The notes: generated from the sequence alone by a model not told the origin. DNA of 64,000 bases from Strongyloides papillosus (GCA_005656395.1 SRSI01000069.1:372001-436000), one strand, 5' to 3'; counted from the first letter of the stretch, positions 23,651-35,094 are shown. Numbers and translations: made by a program.

Positions 23651-24693
23651 ATAAAAAGGTTTCTAAATATGTCCAAAATATCCATAAAGAAACTAAAGAT
23701 CTTAATAAAGAACTTTCATAGTTCAAAAATCATTCTTTGTTCTATTTTTTAGTGCAATTGTTTAAAAAAGTGGTTTTCTGATTATGTTAACAATATGATC
23801 GTACTGATTTTTTATTATATCATTTTTTTTCATTACTTGCATGTAAAGTAAATAATCGATCACTGAGTAAAAAAATTGGAAAATAATATCAGTGAGTATT
23901 TTTTTATTGTAAATTCTTTTAAATTGATCAGTAATAAAATATGATTAGATATTAATCCACCAAAAATTATGTTTATCTTTAATTGCTCATGTTTGGTCAT
24001 AATTAAAGAAAAATTAAATTTTAATTGGTACCTTATAATAGTACAATAAAAATACTTACAATTTTGATAATTGTTTACACGCAAATGGACATATTTAAAT
24101 ATATAATGACGGACAAAAGTTTAATCTTAATTTTGAATAATAGAATAGTTTTTGTATAAGATTTTATGATAAACTCTCAAAGGTTTAAGTAATATTTAAT
24201 TAAATATAAACAATTTTCAAGTCGTAGTTTGATTAATTTAAAAATCAACCTTCGATATTAATAAGAAAGAATGGCATAAAGATTATATTTTAACCATTTA
24301 AAAACAAATAAAAGTTTTACTAATTTCATTTTTGTTTTATTTTATTATTTAAATCATTTTCTTATATCAATTAATTAACATTCTACACACATTCAAATTA
24401 ATACTTGTATAATTATAATTTAATTATTTTACTTATTTTAAGTATTATTTTTTGAGTAACCACAACCATTATTTCAAAAAACATATACTATATATCGTCC
24501 TTAATTGTTTTTCTTTTTTTAATGTATGTTGACATAGGACAAAATTTTAAAAATTTACTCATCTACTAGAAATCTGATTTTATAATATTAAGGTATTCAT
24601 AATATAATATAAAAATAACATTAATATAAAATTACAATAATAGTTATTGACTTTTGCTTCAAATATTTATTTTTATATAATTTTGTATAATAA

Positions 24694-24720
24694 TTTTCAG
24701 TATTTAAGGGAACTTTTTTT
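24694..24720 (+). promoter_or_regulatory. Shared leader box, copy 2
   Basis: TTTTCAGTATTTAAGGGAAC just before the start of the 24723 gene, matching the box at 8020-8043 with two changes. Confidence 0.5.
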
Positions 24721-24722
24721 TT

Positions 24723-25255
24723 ATGATATCACAATATTCTGTAATAATGTTTTTAAGAATATTTACGCTACTTTTAATTATTTTACTATCTAGAATTTCA
24801 ATATCAAAAATGTGGTGGGAAATTGATCCTGATGATGCTTACCATGTAAGTGTTTATGGATATTCAAAACCCGAAATTAAGGATGCACAAGTTAGTGGCA
24901 ATGCAAGAATAGTATGTGGAAATGGAAATAAAGGTGAAAGTGATTATTCATTTAAGAACAGTGATCCATTCAGAGTTGGCAAATATTTATACGATGGCAA
25001 TTTTCCATGTAAATAAATACATAACGAAATAATTTATTTTATATAGATAACTGTTTTGTTGAAGTCAATTACAAACTGAGAAGAAATCTTAGAGATGTTT
25101 GTAAGTCAGAATTAGAAGATAAGGAAAAAAATAAAAAAAAAGGTAATATTCATTGTAAATTCGGAGTTTTTGAAACAAAACGAATAAAAAAGAACAGATT
25201 ATCACGGAAAAGAAAACTAATTAGATTTCTTATGAAAGAAAAATTGTTAGAATGA
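24723..25255 (+). CDS. Small secreted protein, family A member 2 (164 aa, 2 exons)
   Basis: Exons 24723-25008 and 25047-25255, 38-nt phase-1 intron (GTAAATAA...TATAG). Duplicate of the gene at 8050. The signal peptide covers about residues 9-28 (MFLRIFTLLLIILL core), then AYHVSVYGYSKPEIK parallels NYHVNVHGNVQWDD of member 1. The second exon retains GNIHCKFGVF, equivalent to ENIHCNLGNV. The end differs: it runs on into a Lys/Arg-rich tail (RIKKNRLSRKRKLIRF), probably because the ancestral stop was lost. The Met at codon 9 (24747) is a likely alternative start. Function unknown. It may be decaying at the 3' end, but splice sites and frame are intact. Confidence 0.65.
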
Positions 25256-26436
25256 AATGCGGTACAAAATCAAACATCAAGAATATAACAATGTGTCAGA
25301 CATTTTCGGAAACAAGAACATAATTCTACAATATAATTATATTTATTATCAACTAGCTTTAACTAGCCGAAGGCGGGTTTAAGGCTGGTCTGCAGTGCAT
25401 ATTTTTTATAAAAGCACTTTTATACTAAATTATTTGTCAAAGTGTGTGCATAAAAAAATTGTTCATTAAATTACGTATTTATGAAGAAATAAAATAACCA
25501 ACAATACATTGTTATAACATATTAATATAAGAGTAAAAAATGACTTAAATAATTTCATTTTAAGATCATTTGTTATTTTACCGCGTGCCCTTAAGAGTTA
25601 TAACTTTTAGATATAAGGGTTGGGAAAATCTAATGATTATCATTTTATTTTTCATGACATTCTGTTGTAGTATTTTTTACTGGTTGTAATCAAATTTTAT
25701 TTTAGGTAGTTGGATAATACTACAGTGCTAATCTATTATTCATTGCAATTAGTAATAAATAATTTGTGTAATTCATAAGTAGAATCCTTCTCTTATGTTA
25801 TAACTCTTACAGGTGGCCACGTTTTTCATTCGTCTTATTGTACTGGTATTGTATTTCTCTAAAAAGTATAGTCCTCTAATAAATTATAATCTTATAAATT
25901 TTTACTTAAGAAATTTTTTTGAGTTTAAGAATCATTTTATAACGTTTGCCTTCATTAAAACTGGATTGTTTAAAAAATTCATCCAATAAAAGAATTTTAT
26001 TAATATCTAAAATGTGCGTAAAAATGAATATTTAAATTATTTTAAGCAGTTAATTAAATGCCTTTCCATTATAATTTTGAAATTTATATAAATATTTCAA
26101 TGTCATTCTTTTATCGACTACATATTCACCTTAATTTTACAAATATATAAATGAAAAAAAAACCAAAAAAATTAATGCCTAAAAAAAACTTCTTTCGTTA
26201 TTAAACTACATATTTCGTCATGGTTTTTATATTTTATGCCAGACTTTGTTTTACGTAATATAGTAGTTTTATTTTCTTTAAACAACTTTTCATAAAGTTA
26301 TACTATTAGAAAATGTTACTTTTTGCTAGAAAAATAGTCATCATCTTTTGATCCATTACTTAATTTATTTTTTATTTATTCTTTAGATATTGAGTTTCCT
26401 CTTTTTCCATACATGTACCTTATAAATGAGTCAAAA
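25256..26436. other. Intergenic with repeat B copy
   Basis: AT-rich. It holds the dispersed repeat at 25560-25990 and no gene. Confidence 0.5.
25560..25990. repeat. Dispersed repeat B, copy 2
   Basis: Similar to 18905-19330, sharing ATTATCATTTTATTTTTCAT and ACAGGTGGCCACG (about 25810). More decayed as a possible coding sequence than copy 1. Confidence 0.55.
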
Positions 26437-27180
26437 ATCATAAAGTTTTACCAACTTTCAAAAGAGTTATTTTTGGGACAAAACTATGCAAAAATGTGTC
26501 TAAAAAGTGATGTTTATAAAAATAATTTGGCTAGTTATAAACCAAAAGTTTCGAGACTTATTTTCCCTCCTAAATTGGAAAAAAAATACATCCAATGACT
26601 ATGTGACCAAAAAATTGATAAAGTTTGAAAAGAGTTATATCTGGAACAATATTGATTTTTACAAAAAAAAAAGTGAAAAAAGGCAAAAAAGTTGACATTC
26701 AAATTAATATAACTTCTTTCGTAGTTAACCTATAAACTTCGTTAGACTCTTATTTCTTAAGTTAAACGTAGGTTTATATAACAGATATTATTTTATTTAA
26801 TCAAGTTTTGACTAAGTTATAACTATTTAACATTTTAGTCAATTTTTTAAAATGGTCTCCACTCTTTGGACCATAACTCGACCAATTATACATCAAATAC
26901 AATATTATTAGAATTCCGCATTATTCTGGAATTATATATTTCGAATGAAATATAAAGCACTTTATTTCGTTAACTTTGAGAAGAGTTAGTCGAGTAACAA
27001 AACTATGTAAAAAAAAGACCCTAAAAAGGGTGGTTTTTAAAGTGAATTTGGCCAATTATGGTCTAAAACTTTTTAGACCCATCTCCCTCACTAAGTTTGG
27101 AAAAAAACACATCGTTTGGCTATTTAGCCATAAAAATCGGTTGAATTTGAAAAGAGTTATGAAAGTGATAAATTTTTTTA
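26437..27180 (+). repeat. Degenerate direct repeat, period about 520 bp
   Basis: A block at about 26437-26660 recurs at about 26953-27170. Shared strings include AACTTT-GA-AAGAGTTA, GGACAAAACTATG / GTAACAAAACTATG, AATTTGGC(C/T)A(A/G)TTAT and GAAAAAAA-ACAT. The open frames inside (26413-26598, 26976-27221) differ between copies, so the repeat is probably non-coding, satellite-like or a duplicated transposon piece. Confidence 0.6.
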
Positions 27181-27268
27181 TTTCTTTTTATTATAGAAAT
27201 AAATTGTTAGATTATGAATAATCAAAATAAAAAAACAATCGGAATGGCGTATTATTTATATAATACTA

Positions 27269-28218
27269 CACACAAAAAATAAAAAGGACACAGGTTTGCA
27301 TAAAATGTAACAATTTGTCCCACCTAAAAAAATTTGAATTTTCTTAATTTACGACTAATTTTATCGCAATTATTTCGTTTATAAAAATTAAAACAATAGT
27401 TAGGGAATTATTAAAATAAGTTTCTATTTTTATAGTATACTATTTTTATTTTAGAATACAAGTTGTTTTCTACAATCTATTTTAAAATACATGATTAGAA
27501 TTTAATTTTATGTAAAATTACAAAAACTTTTATAAAAAACATTTTTAACATATTACAGCACATTTTTTTAATATTTTTGAAATAGTTTAAATTATTATAA
27601 ATTGTATTTCATGAAATTTTCACATTTGATTCTCTAAATTTTTTCCATAATGTCTTTTAAAAATCATCTTTAAAAATCAAACTTATTAAAAGTTATAAAA
27701 TAATATGGATTTTTATTTCTAGTAAAAAAATAAATTTTACATATTTTAATTTAAAATAAGAACGAATATTAAAATAATGCTTTTTAATTAATAATACTTT
27801 GTGTGAGTAAATAAATATTTTTTTTCATTGTTATTTCTATGAAATTTTTAAACTTTTTGTTTTTTGTAGATTGTTTAGAATAATGATCTTTATTTAAACA
27901 TCAATAATTTTACACGAAATTGACTTTTAATATCATATTTTATAAAATAAAAAAACAAGTTAAGATCTAAATGAGAATAATGTCATAAAAAATATCAAAA
28001 TTTAAAAAATTCACATTAATTTAAAAGTCAAACATATATATCTTTGTAAAAAAACGGCAAAAAGTAAGCGACAACCTAATATTTTGCGTTGTATAAAAAT
28101 TTTTGCTATCGCATGATATTTTTTAAATTTGAATAATATTCAATTTTTTAAAATGGTGGGACATTTTTTTGCATTATAGATAGATTTGTCAAAATTTGTC
28201 CTTTTTATTTTTTGTGTG
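27269..28218. mobile_element. TA-flanked inverted-repeat element 1 (Tc1/mariner type)
   Basis: 950 bp bounded by perfect 22-bp terminal inverted repeats beginning CACACAAAAAATAAAAAGG, with TA on both sides (27267-27268, 28219-28220). The TA duplication and CAC termini suggest the Tc1/mariner superfamily. The interior is AT-rich with no transposase, so it is non-autonomous. Confidence 0.8.
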
Positions 28219-28337
28219 TACAAATAAAAAGCTCATAAAGCTTTTAAAAAATGAGCCAATTGCAGTTTTTTTATAGTTACTTCCTTATTTAAAAATTATC
28301 ACTAAAATTATTTTCCTTTTAATTTGTTCTGTTTATT

Positions 28338-28802
28338 TTATTTTAGTTCAAAGCCTCCAAGATTACAATCATAATCTGTATCATTAAACTTGGTTACACC
28401 ATTTTTTTCACTTCCGTCTAAATTTTCACAATCCTCTGGAATATTGAAAAATTTCATATTCCATTCATTGCCGTTTTTGGTATATTGAATTATAGCAAGG
28501 TAGTCTAAAAAAATTATTTTATTATATATTTATTTACCTTTTGTTTGATTGTTATTTTCTAAATAAGTCAATAAGAGCAATTTATTATTTTCTACACTTT
28601 TAATTCCTTGAAGTACTTTTGTAACATTCTTTTTTACTAATGTTGCATTGACACTTGAAATAATTCTATTATCCCAGGAAGGATACCCAAAAACTTTAAC
28701 ATCAAATGAATCATTATCTTTAGTTTTTCCTAATGGCTCAGAAATTTCTGAAGCTATAGATAATAAAACGATTAAAAATGCTACAAATAACTTTAAAAAC
28801 AT
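28338..28802 (-). CDS. Small secreted protein, family A member 3 (143 aa, 2 exons)
   Basis: Exons 28802-28538 and 28504-28338, 33-nt phase-1 intron. The signal peptide is residues 1-17 (MFLKLFVAFLIVLLSIA), followed by a beta-rich domain (FDVKVFGYPSWDNR, SVNATLVKKN), then exon 2 with YLAIIQYTKNGNEWNMKFF, NIPEDC and the terminal DCNLGGFELK. The FDVKVFG start, the NIPEDC segment and the CNLG end line up with members 1 and 2 and recall strands of transthyretin-like proteins, so a divergent TTL fold is plausible. The start is well supported: the upstream in-frame sequence is similar to the extra N-terminal codons of members 1 and 2, but the first ATG is GTA here, so translation must begin at MFLK. 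Confidence 0.72.
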
Positions 28803-28831
28803 TATTACAAAATATTTCGATATTACAGAAA

Positions 28832-28858
28832 TAAAATTCTCTTAAATACTGGAAATTA
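28832..28858 (-). promoter_or_regulatory. Shared leader box, copy 3
   Basis: On the minus strand CCAGTATTTAAGAGAATTTT precedes the 28802 gene, identical over the core to the copy at 8020-8043. Confidence 0.55.
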
Positions 28859-30415
28859 CTACACAAAAAATATTTTAAAATAAATTTTTAAAGCATACAT
28901 ACAAAAATAGAAAAGTGACAAATTTTGACATTTCTTTGCAAAATACAATAAAAATGTTCTACCATAAAAAAAATTAAATTTTAAAAATATCAAGCGATAA
29001 CAAAAATGTTTCAAATGGCGCAAAATAATAGGTTTTCGCATAAATTTGATTGTTTTTTTTACAAAAAATATACTTTTGATATTTTGAAATAATGTAACAT
29101 TTATTTATTCATCTTAGAAATTTTAAAAATACTATACTTGTTTAAGAATATAGTTTGTTCTTTATAACATATTGTAAAGTACTGCTTTAAGAAACCAAAT
29201 TTGTGTAAACTTGTTGACGTTCCAACAAAATCATTCCTTCAAACATTCCACTAACAACAATAACATTTTAAAGAAGTTATAAAACATCATTTCTTTCTGT
29301 TCATAACAAAAAAATAACTTTTGCATGTTTTAATTTTAAAAAAAGAGTTGATTAAAACAATATTCTAAATTAATCATATTTGCGTGGTTAAATAATTATT
29401 GATTTTCATTATTATTACTGTAAAACTTTAAAGTTTATAAAATTTATATTTGCTAAACTATTTAAAAACAATAATTCAATCTGAAAAAATTCTTTGTATC
29501 CTATATGATACATATATTCATTGTTATAATTATCATAGCATATTTTTTTTCTAAAATTGTCCCTGAATTATTCAAAAAATAAATAAAATAATATTATGAC
29601 AACATATATTGTAACCGTAATACAAAAAAATCTTTGTTATTTTGAATTGTTACATGTATATTTTTTTTACATTCATGCAATTTTTTATTCGAAAATCTTT
29701 ATGTTTCGTTTATATCACATACGTTATTCTATCAGCTAATTTTATGATTAGCTGGCGTATATTTCTCAACTAAAAGATCCGTCAGCCTTAATGAACACTG
29801 CGACAATTATAAAAATCTCTTTATCTAATTAATTTTACAAGAAGTATGTACATAAACAAAAAAGCCTCTTGCAGGCTTCAGTAAAATTCTCCTTCTTGCT
29901 TTTGTTAGTATAAATAAGTAAGCAACGAATGATGTAATTGTTTCAGATCTCATTTATTTAATCCCTTTTTGGTGATATGTTTACTCCACCTAAGACTTAA
30001 AAAATGTGTTAGCGTTTTTCTTATAAGAAAGAACAGATTATTGTCAGTTATTTTTTATCAGGATTAAAAACTTATAAATCGGTTTGTGATTTTTTTAGTA
30101 TTAAATCGCTTAGTATTATTCTTTAATAGACTTTATTTGACATTTACTTGTATTCGTGTCTTTGCTCTCAAATTAATTAAACAATACTTTCAAATTATTG
30201 CCGTATTTTATCAGTGTTAACTTATTAAGCAATTGTTAATTAAAAATGCTGGAATATTAAAAATATTTATTTTAACAAATATAGCAAAGTTTAGATCTTA
30301 TGAAACAATAAATGATGATTAAATTGTGATTTTTCATAATTATTATTCATTAGGAAAAATAATTTATTATTGGAAACTCTTTTTTACCAATAATGTTTTT
30401 TTTAATTTCATAATT
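28859..30415. other. AT-rich intergenic DNA
   Basis: No gene recognised between family members 3 and 4. Confidence 0.5.
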
Positions 30416-30824
30416 TCATCGAGGTTCATAACAATGATAAGAATAAATATTGTCTATATCATTGATAAATTCACATTGATCATAAAGATACATTCTAATA
30501 ATCTTTTCTTTACCACAAGTATGAGTAATTTCAACATATTGTTCTTTTAAATAAAATAATTATTTTTTCGTATATTTACTTACGTTTATGTGAATAAGAT
30601 GGTACGCAACAAGCTTGAAGACCGTGGAGATCATCACAGCTTCCATTTTTTTTTTCAAAAAATTTTTTAGGCATCTGATGATTTTTCATCTCCATTGTAA
30701 TATTTTCGTTTGGGCAATTACATTTAGGATATAGAATAACAAAGTATTTTGCATAATTAGCCGATCCAAAATATTTAGATATTGAAATAATTAGAAATAT
30801 TACTAATATTTTTAAAATTCTCAT
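30416..30824 (-). CDS. Small secreted Cys-rich protein, family A member 4 (122 aa, 2 exons)
   Basis: Exons 30824-30584 and 30543-30416, with a 40-nt phase-1 intron (GTAAGTAA...TAAAAG). The signal peptide is about residues 1-22 (MRILKILVIFLIISISKYFG). The mature protein has eight Cys, including CNCP, QACC and the C-terminal CYEPR. Exon structure, intron phase, orientation and leader box match the 28338 gene, but the sequence is much more diverged and the Cys pattern is its own. It is either a fast-evolving member of the same family or a new protein behind the same promoter. Function unknown, presumably secreted. Confidence 0.65.
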
Positions 30825-30854
30825 TTCAGAATATTTTACTATAATATTTTAAAG

Positions 30855-30885
30855 ATAAAATTTCCTTAAATACTAAAAATTACTG
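30855..30885 (-). promoter_or_regulatory. Shared leader box, copy 4
   Basis: Minus strand TTTTTAGTATTTAAGGAAAT then TTTATC, some 35 nt upstream of the ATG at 30824. Core TAGTATTTAAG conserved. Confidence 0.5.
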
Positions 30886-31294
30886 TAAAAAATTATTGGA
30901 AAATAAACATTTAAATTCTGATAAATCAAAGAAGAACAAATATGATTACAAATAAATGTTGATATTGTTTTTTAGGAGATTAGAAAAAATTTTTATCTTA
31001 TATAAACCAAATTTTTATAAAATAACAGTAAAACTTATAAGATCTTGCTTAGTTTTAAAAAGTAATTAAGAACAAACAAATTCAAAATTCATTTTTTTAA
31101 GATGTACATAACAATTTTTGCAAAATTGTATTGCACTAAGAAAAAATGAATTTGTTTGTTAAATAATTTGTTTAGGATAACATTGATTATTTATTGTTGA
31201 AATGTTAAACATTTCCGAAATATTAGTTCTAAAATTTTAATAAAAACGATTATAAATTTTAGTGAAATTACTAGATATATTTAACTATATCCTA

Positions 31295-32783
31295 CACACA
31301 AAAATTAAAATGGTCATTTTGACACTAATTTTAATGTCATCAATTGAAAACAACAGAGTGTCAAATTTTAAAATTATGCGAAAAGGAAGATACCTATGTC
31401 ATATGGTGGAAATCATAATTTTCAACATATTAGAAATAGCATCTTTTTTACAGGCAATCATAAACTTCTGTTTGACACGTTAAAAAAGATTATTTAAATT
31501 TTGTAATTTCTTTCTATGTTAAAAACGAATAGATTATTTTTATATAAAAGTTTTTTTGTATTATCTTTATTATTAATATGAACAACATGGTTCATAATGT
31601 TATAGAAAAAAATTATATTACTCAAGATGAAACTAAAATCATTTGTAATAACAACAAAATTCCTCATGAAAATAAATTTAAAAAACGTAAAAGCAATTTA
31701 TTTAAGTCTTTTTTTAGAAGAACAGTCGTCTTTAGTACAACCAACAGTTATTAAGTTTGCTTAAGTTGATTATAACAAAATATTTTATTCTTCTATGCTA
31801 ATATATGGTTCAAATTTTAAAATTGATTACGAAAAAAAAGTTAACAATTAGTTGTTTAATTTAGTTTAATAGCCTAATTAAACATAATTTTCTTTTTTAA
31901 TCCAACCAAAAAACAAGTGTTGCTAAATATAAACTTCTTCAAATGCTAAAAACTATTTATAAATGTAGATAATTTACAGTTATATATTATAAAAACCCTT
32001 TGTAGCAAACTAAATGCTTTATTTAGTTTTTTAAGGAGAAAGCCTATAAACTAAAATGTAGTCAAATTTTTTATTATTTGTTTAGCCTCAAACAGCAACA
32101 CAAAAAATATTCTAAAAAATTCAAAACAAAGAATAAGCCCAACATATACAGTTATAAAAACAACCATTTTTCATTACAAGCTTAAATTTTTAATGAAAAC
32201 ATTTTCTGAATCTACGAATACTAACACGTTTTTTTACGATATGTATGAATTGGCACAAGATAATGTAATAGAAGAAAAAATAAATCAAAACATACTTGAT
32301 ATTTTCACTCTTTTTAAATAGTATCATTGAAGAAAATGAAAGTGCAAGCATTGAAAATGATGTCATTCAAAGTGAAAACTCGTCCGATGCAGAAGATTAA
32401 AATTATATTTATTGAAATTTCCTTTTTAATCTTTTATTACCTATGTAAAGTAGTATAAAATACATTTAATTTGCTTATACACCTGGAAACAATGTTTTTT
32501 TATTTAAAATATTAAATTTATAATTAATTATTTAAAAAAAAAGTATTTTTCTTGAATTTTATAAAAATATTGTCAAAAATTTAAAATAATACATATTGAC
32601 ATGTGTTTAATGTCATTTATTGTAATTTGGTATATATCAAAGTTCAACATTTGTCTAATGTCAAAAGGTAAGTGTAATATGTTGATTTTTAGCTACTTTT
32701 AACATATGAATTTAAGGTGTGTCAATTACCCAATGTCAATATGCGAAATGGTTCAAAAAAATGACCATTTTAATTTTTGTGTG
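31295..32783. mobile_element. TA-flanked inverted-repeat element 2 (Tc1/mariner type)
   Basis: 1489 bp with terminal inverted repeats of about 26 bp beginning CACACAAAAATTAAAATGG, flanked by TA (31293-31294, 32784-32785). The termini resemble element 1 but are distinct, so the two are separate families. Inside, short open pieces near 31579-31754 and 32190-32400 (ending in an acidic SENSSDAED-type tail after a frameshift) may be remnants of an encoded protein. No DDE motif was seen. Confidence 0.78.
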
Positions 32784-33124
32784 TAATAATTTTAATTGCA
32801 TAATAATAATAACTATGCTCCAAGCTTTTTCTAATTAATCTTAAGCAAAAAATACATTATGAAGTTGTAAATTTTGTAATTTTAACACCAAAATCACTAG
32901 TTAATTTATTAAAGTTTTTTATTATGCTTTTTGAAAATAAGTATAATAATTACTAGACATAATAGAAAATAATACTCTTATGAAATGAAATTTATATATT
33001 TTCATATCATTATTCAATGATTTTGTTCATTATATTTATTTAATTCTTATAAACACGGGAAATTATCTTTTAAAGAAATTTTATAGTCGTAAAAGTTAAA
33101 AAATAATTAAATAATAGTCGTAAA
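32784..33124. other. Short AT-rich spacer
   Basis: No feature seen between element 2 and the elongase duplication. Confidence 0.5.
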
Positions 33125-33187
33125 AAATAAGAATTTAATTTACAACATTAATAAATTATTATTTATCATTAAAAATAATTAGATATC

Positions 33188-33195
33188 TATAAAAG
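33188..33195 (+). promoter_or_regulatory. TATA box of elongase gene 1
   Basis: TATAAAAG 44 bp before the ATG, conserved at the same place in copy 2. Confidence 0.6.
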
Positions 33196-33231
33196 CTTTC
33201 AAACTACTAGAATCACATCATTTCACATAAT

Positions 33232-34084
33232 ATGGCCATTTCTTTGTTTATTTCTTTAAACAAAGTTGCGTTTGAACCAATTTTCAATTTCAACCACGCT
33301 TATGAATTACTAAAAAAATGGCTAGATTTCTTCCCCTATCTTGCCATTGGATATGTACTTCTAGTTTTTGGTGGACAAAAAATAATGAAAAAACGAGACC
33401 CTTTTGATTTGAAATATCTTGTTGCTACATGGAATTTATCTTTCTCAATTTATTCTTTAATTTCGGCATATTTTCTCTTACCAAATATTCTTGGAATATA
33501 CAAAAATGAAGGTATACTTTCATTATATTGTAAAAAAGGTGATTACTACACTAATCAAACTACTGGATATTGGATTTATCTTTTTGTTATCTCGAAAACT
33601 TATGAACTTGGTGATACACTATTTTTGGTCTTAAGAAAAAAACCAGTAATATTTATGCATTGGTATCATCATATACTTACTAATTTTATCACAGTTTTTT
33701 CATATGTCCGTTTAACAGGATGGCCAAGACTTTCTGTCTTCTTGAATGTTAGTGTCCATGGGATTATGTACTTGTAAGTTTTATAATATTTCTTCATATT
33801 TAAATATTCTTTTAAGTTACTTTGCCGTAACAACCCTAGGAATCAAATCACCAACAATTGTCAGGAAATTCATCACCACAATTCAGTTAATTCAATTTGC
33901 TATTGCCATATTATTTTTTACACATCTGACAAAGATAATTTTTTCAGGAAATAAGGAAGGATGTGATATATCAGAGGATTCTCATTTTATTGGACTACTC
34001 ATGTTCCTTAGTTACTTTTACTTATTTGGGAAATTCTTTTATAAATCATATATAAAACCTAAAAAAACAATCAAAATAAATTAA
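33232..34084 (+). CDS. ELO-family very-long-chain fatty acid elongase 1 (269 aa)
   Basis: Exons 33232-33773 and 33817-34084, 43-nt intron. ELO enzymes catalyse the condensation of malonyl-CoA with acyl-CoA in the ER membrane, the first step of chain elongation. Visible are KTYELGDTLFLVLRKKP (residues 122-138), the histidine box HWYHH (143-147) that carries the catalytic chemistry, a downstream NVSVHGIMYF segment, and several hydrophobic spans typical of the multi-pass fold. Length matches nematode ELO proteins (about 270-290). The C-terminus is Lys-rich (KPKKTIKIN), like ER-retained elongases. The frame shift at the first exon's end is resolved exactly by the GTAAGT...TTTAAG intron. Tandem paralogue at 35198. 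Confidence 0.93.
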
Positions 34085-34275
34085 ACATTGTTACAATTTT
34101 GTGATATTTGTATCATATTTGTTCCCACAATTTTTATTATTTATGTAAAGTTTGATAATAAAAATAAAAAATTCGTTTTTCAAAAAATAATCATACATAT
34201 ACTTTAAATTTTTATCATTTGTTCATATGGATTTAAAGAAATTGAGAAGTAGTGATTATTTTCCACTTTTTTAAA

Positions 34276-35094
34276 GAAGTACTCACAAATTGTTATATTC
34301 TTTTCAATGTCATTCGATCATTTTGGTCTTTATTGCTTTAATTTACACTTTAATCAACATAATTTTCTAAATTCAATTTTTTCTTTAATTTATTCCACCC
34401 CCTAAAAATATAATGTCGTCAAAATATCTCATATACAAATAATATATACGATAAAATGATTTTAAATGTATACTAAATGGATTTACTTTTTTTAAAGTAT
34501 TGAATTAATTTGTTATAAATACAACAATTTTATAAACACCTTTAAAGTAGACATTTTAAAACGTTAAAAAATCAATTAAATTTTTTTGAAACTTAAGTTT
34601 GGTAGTAAGATAAATACATATCTATTATAGTACTATTATCTAAATTAAATAACAAATATTTTTAATTTTTTTAAGCATAATAAAATGTATCATTCTTATT
34701 CCTTTCTCTTCGTGCAAATTAAATTCAATCTCGAATGCCTTTAAGTTTCATAAATACCTGAATTATTACAGCTTTTATGTTTATTATATATTTTGCCAAC
34801 GATATGGATAATTTTCAAACTTTTTCACTTAATTTCATCAATAATCTTTATTTAATATGCGTGAACGCTTTTAAAATTATCTCATTTTTCTTTTAAAGAT
34901 TAAAAAATTCAAGGTGGGTAAAACCACAAAACATCAAATTTAACATGGATTTAATCAAAAAATATTTTGTATTACAAAAAATAATTTTATGACGGAAATA
35001 TATGCACATGCATAAAAGTATATGTAAAAATAATTAATTTTTGTATCGTCTCATTTTAGAGAATGGCTCATGTATTTCGATACAAAAATTTGTG
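34276..35094. other. Intergenic between elongase copies
   Basis: AT-rich, no gene seen. Confidence 0.5.

Larger units (their letters stand above)
22993..25255 (+). repeat. Segmental duplication, copy B
   Basis: Partner of 6313-8560, see there. It contains the better-preserved RNase H relic and the second secreted-protein gene. The distance from relic to gene is nearly the same in both copies, about 1.1-1.4 kb. Confidence 0.8.
33125..34275 (+). repeat. Tandem duplication unit, copy 1 (elongase gene)
   Basis: Matches 35095-36240 from about 100 bp upstream of the gene through the 3' flank, at an offset of about 1966 bp. Outside these limits similarity disappears. Confidence 0.85.

Noticed and set aside
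26413..27221. Open frames inside the direct repeat as genes
   Set aside because: The two repeat copies do not preserve the same frame, so coding constraint is not supported.
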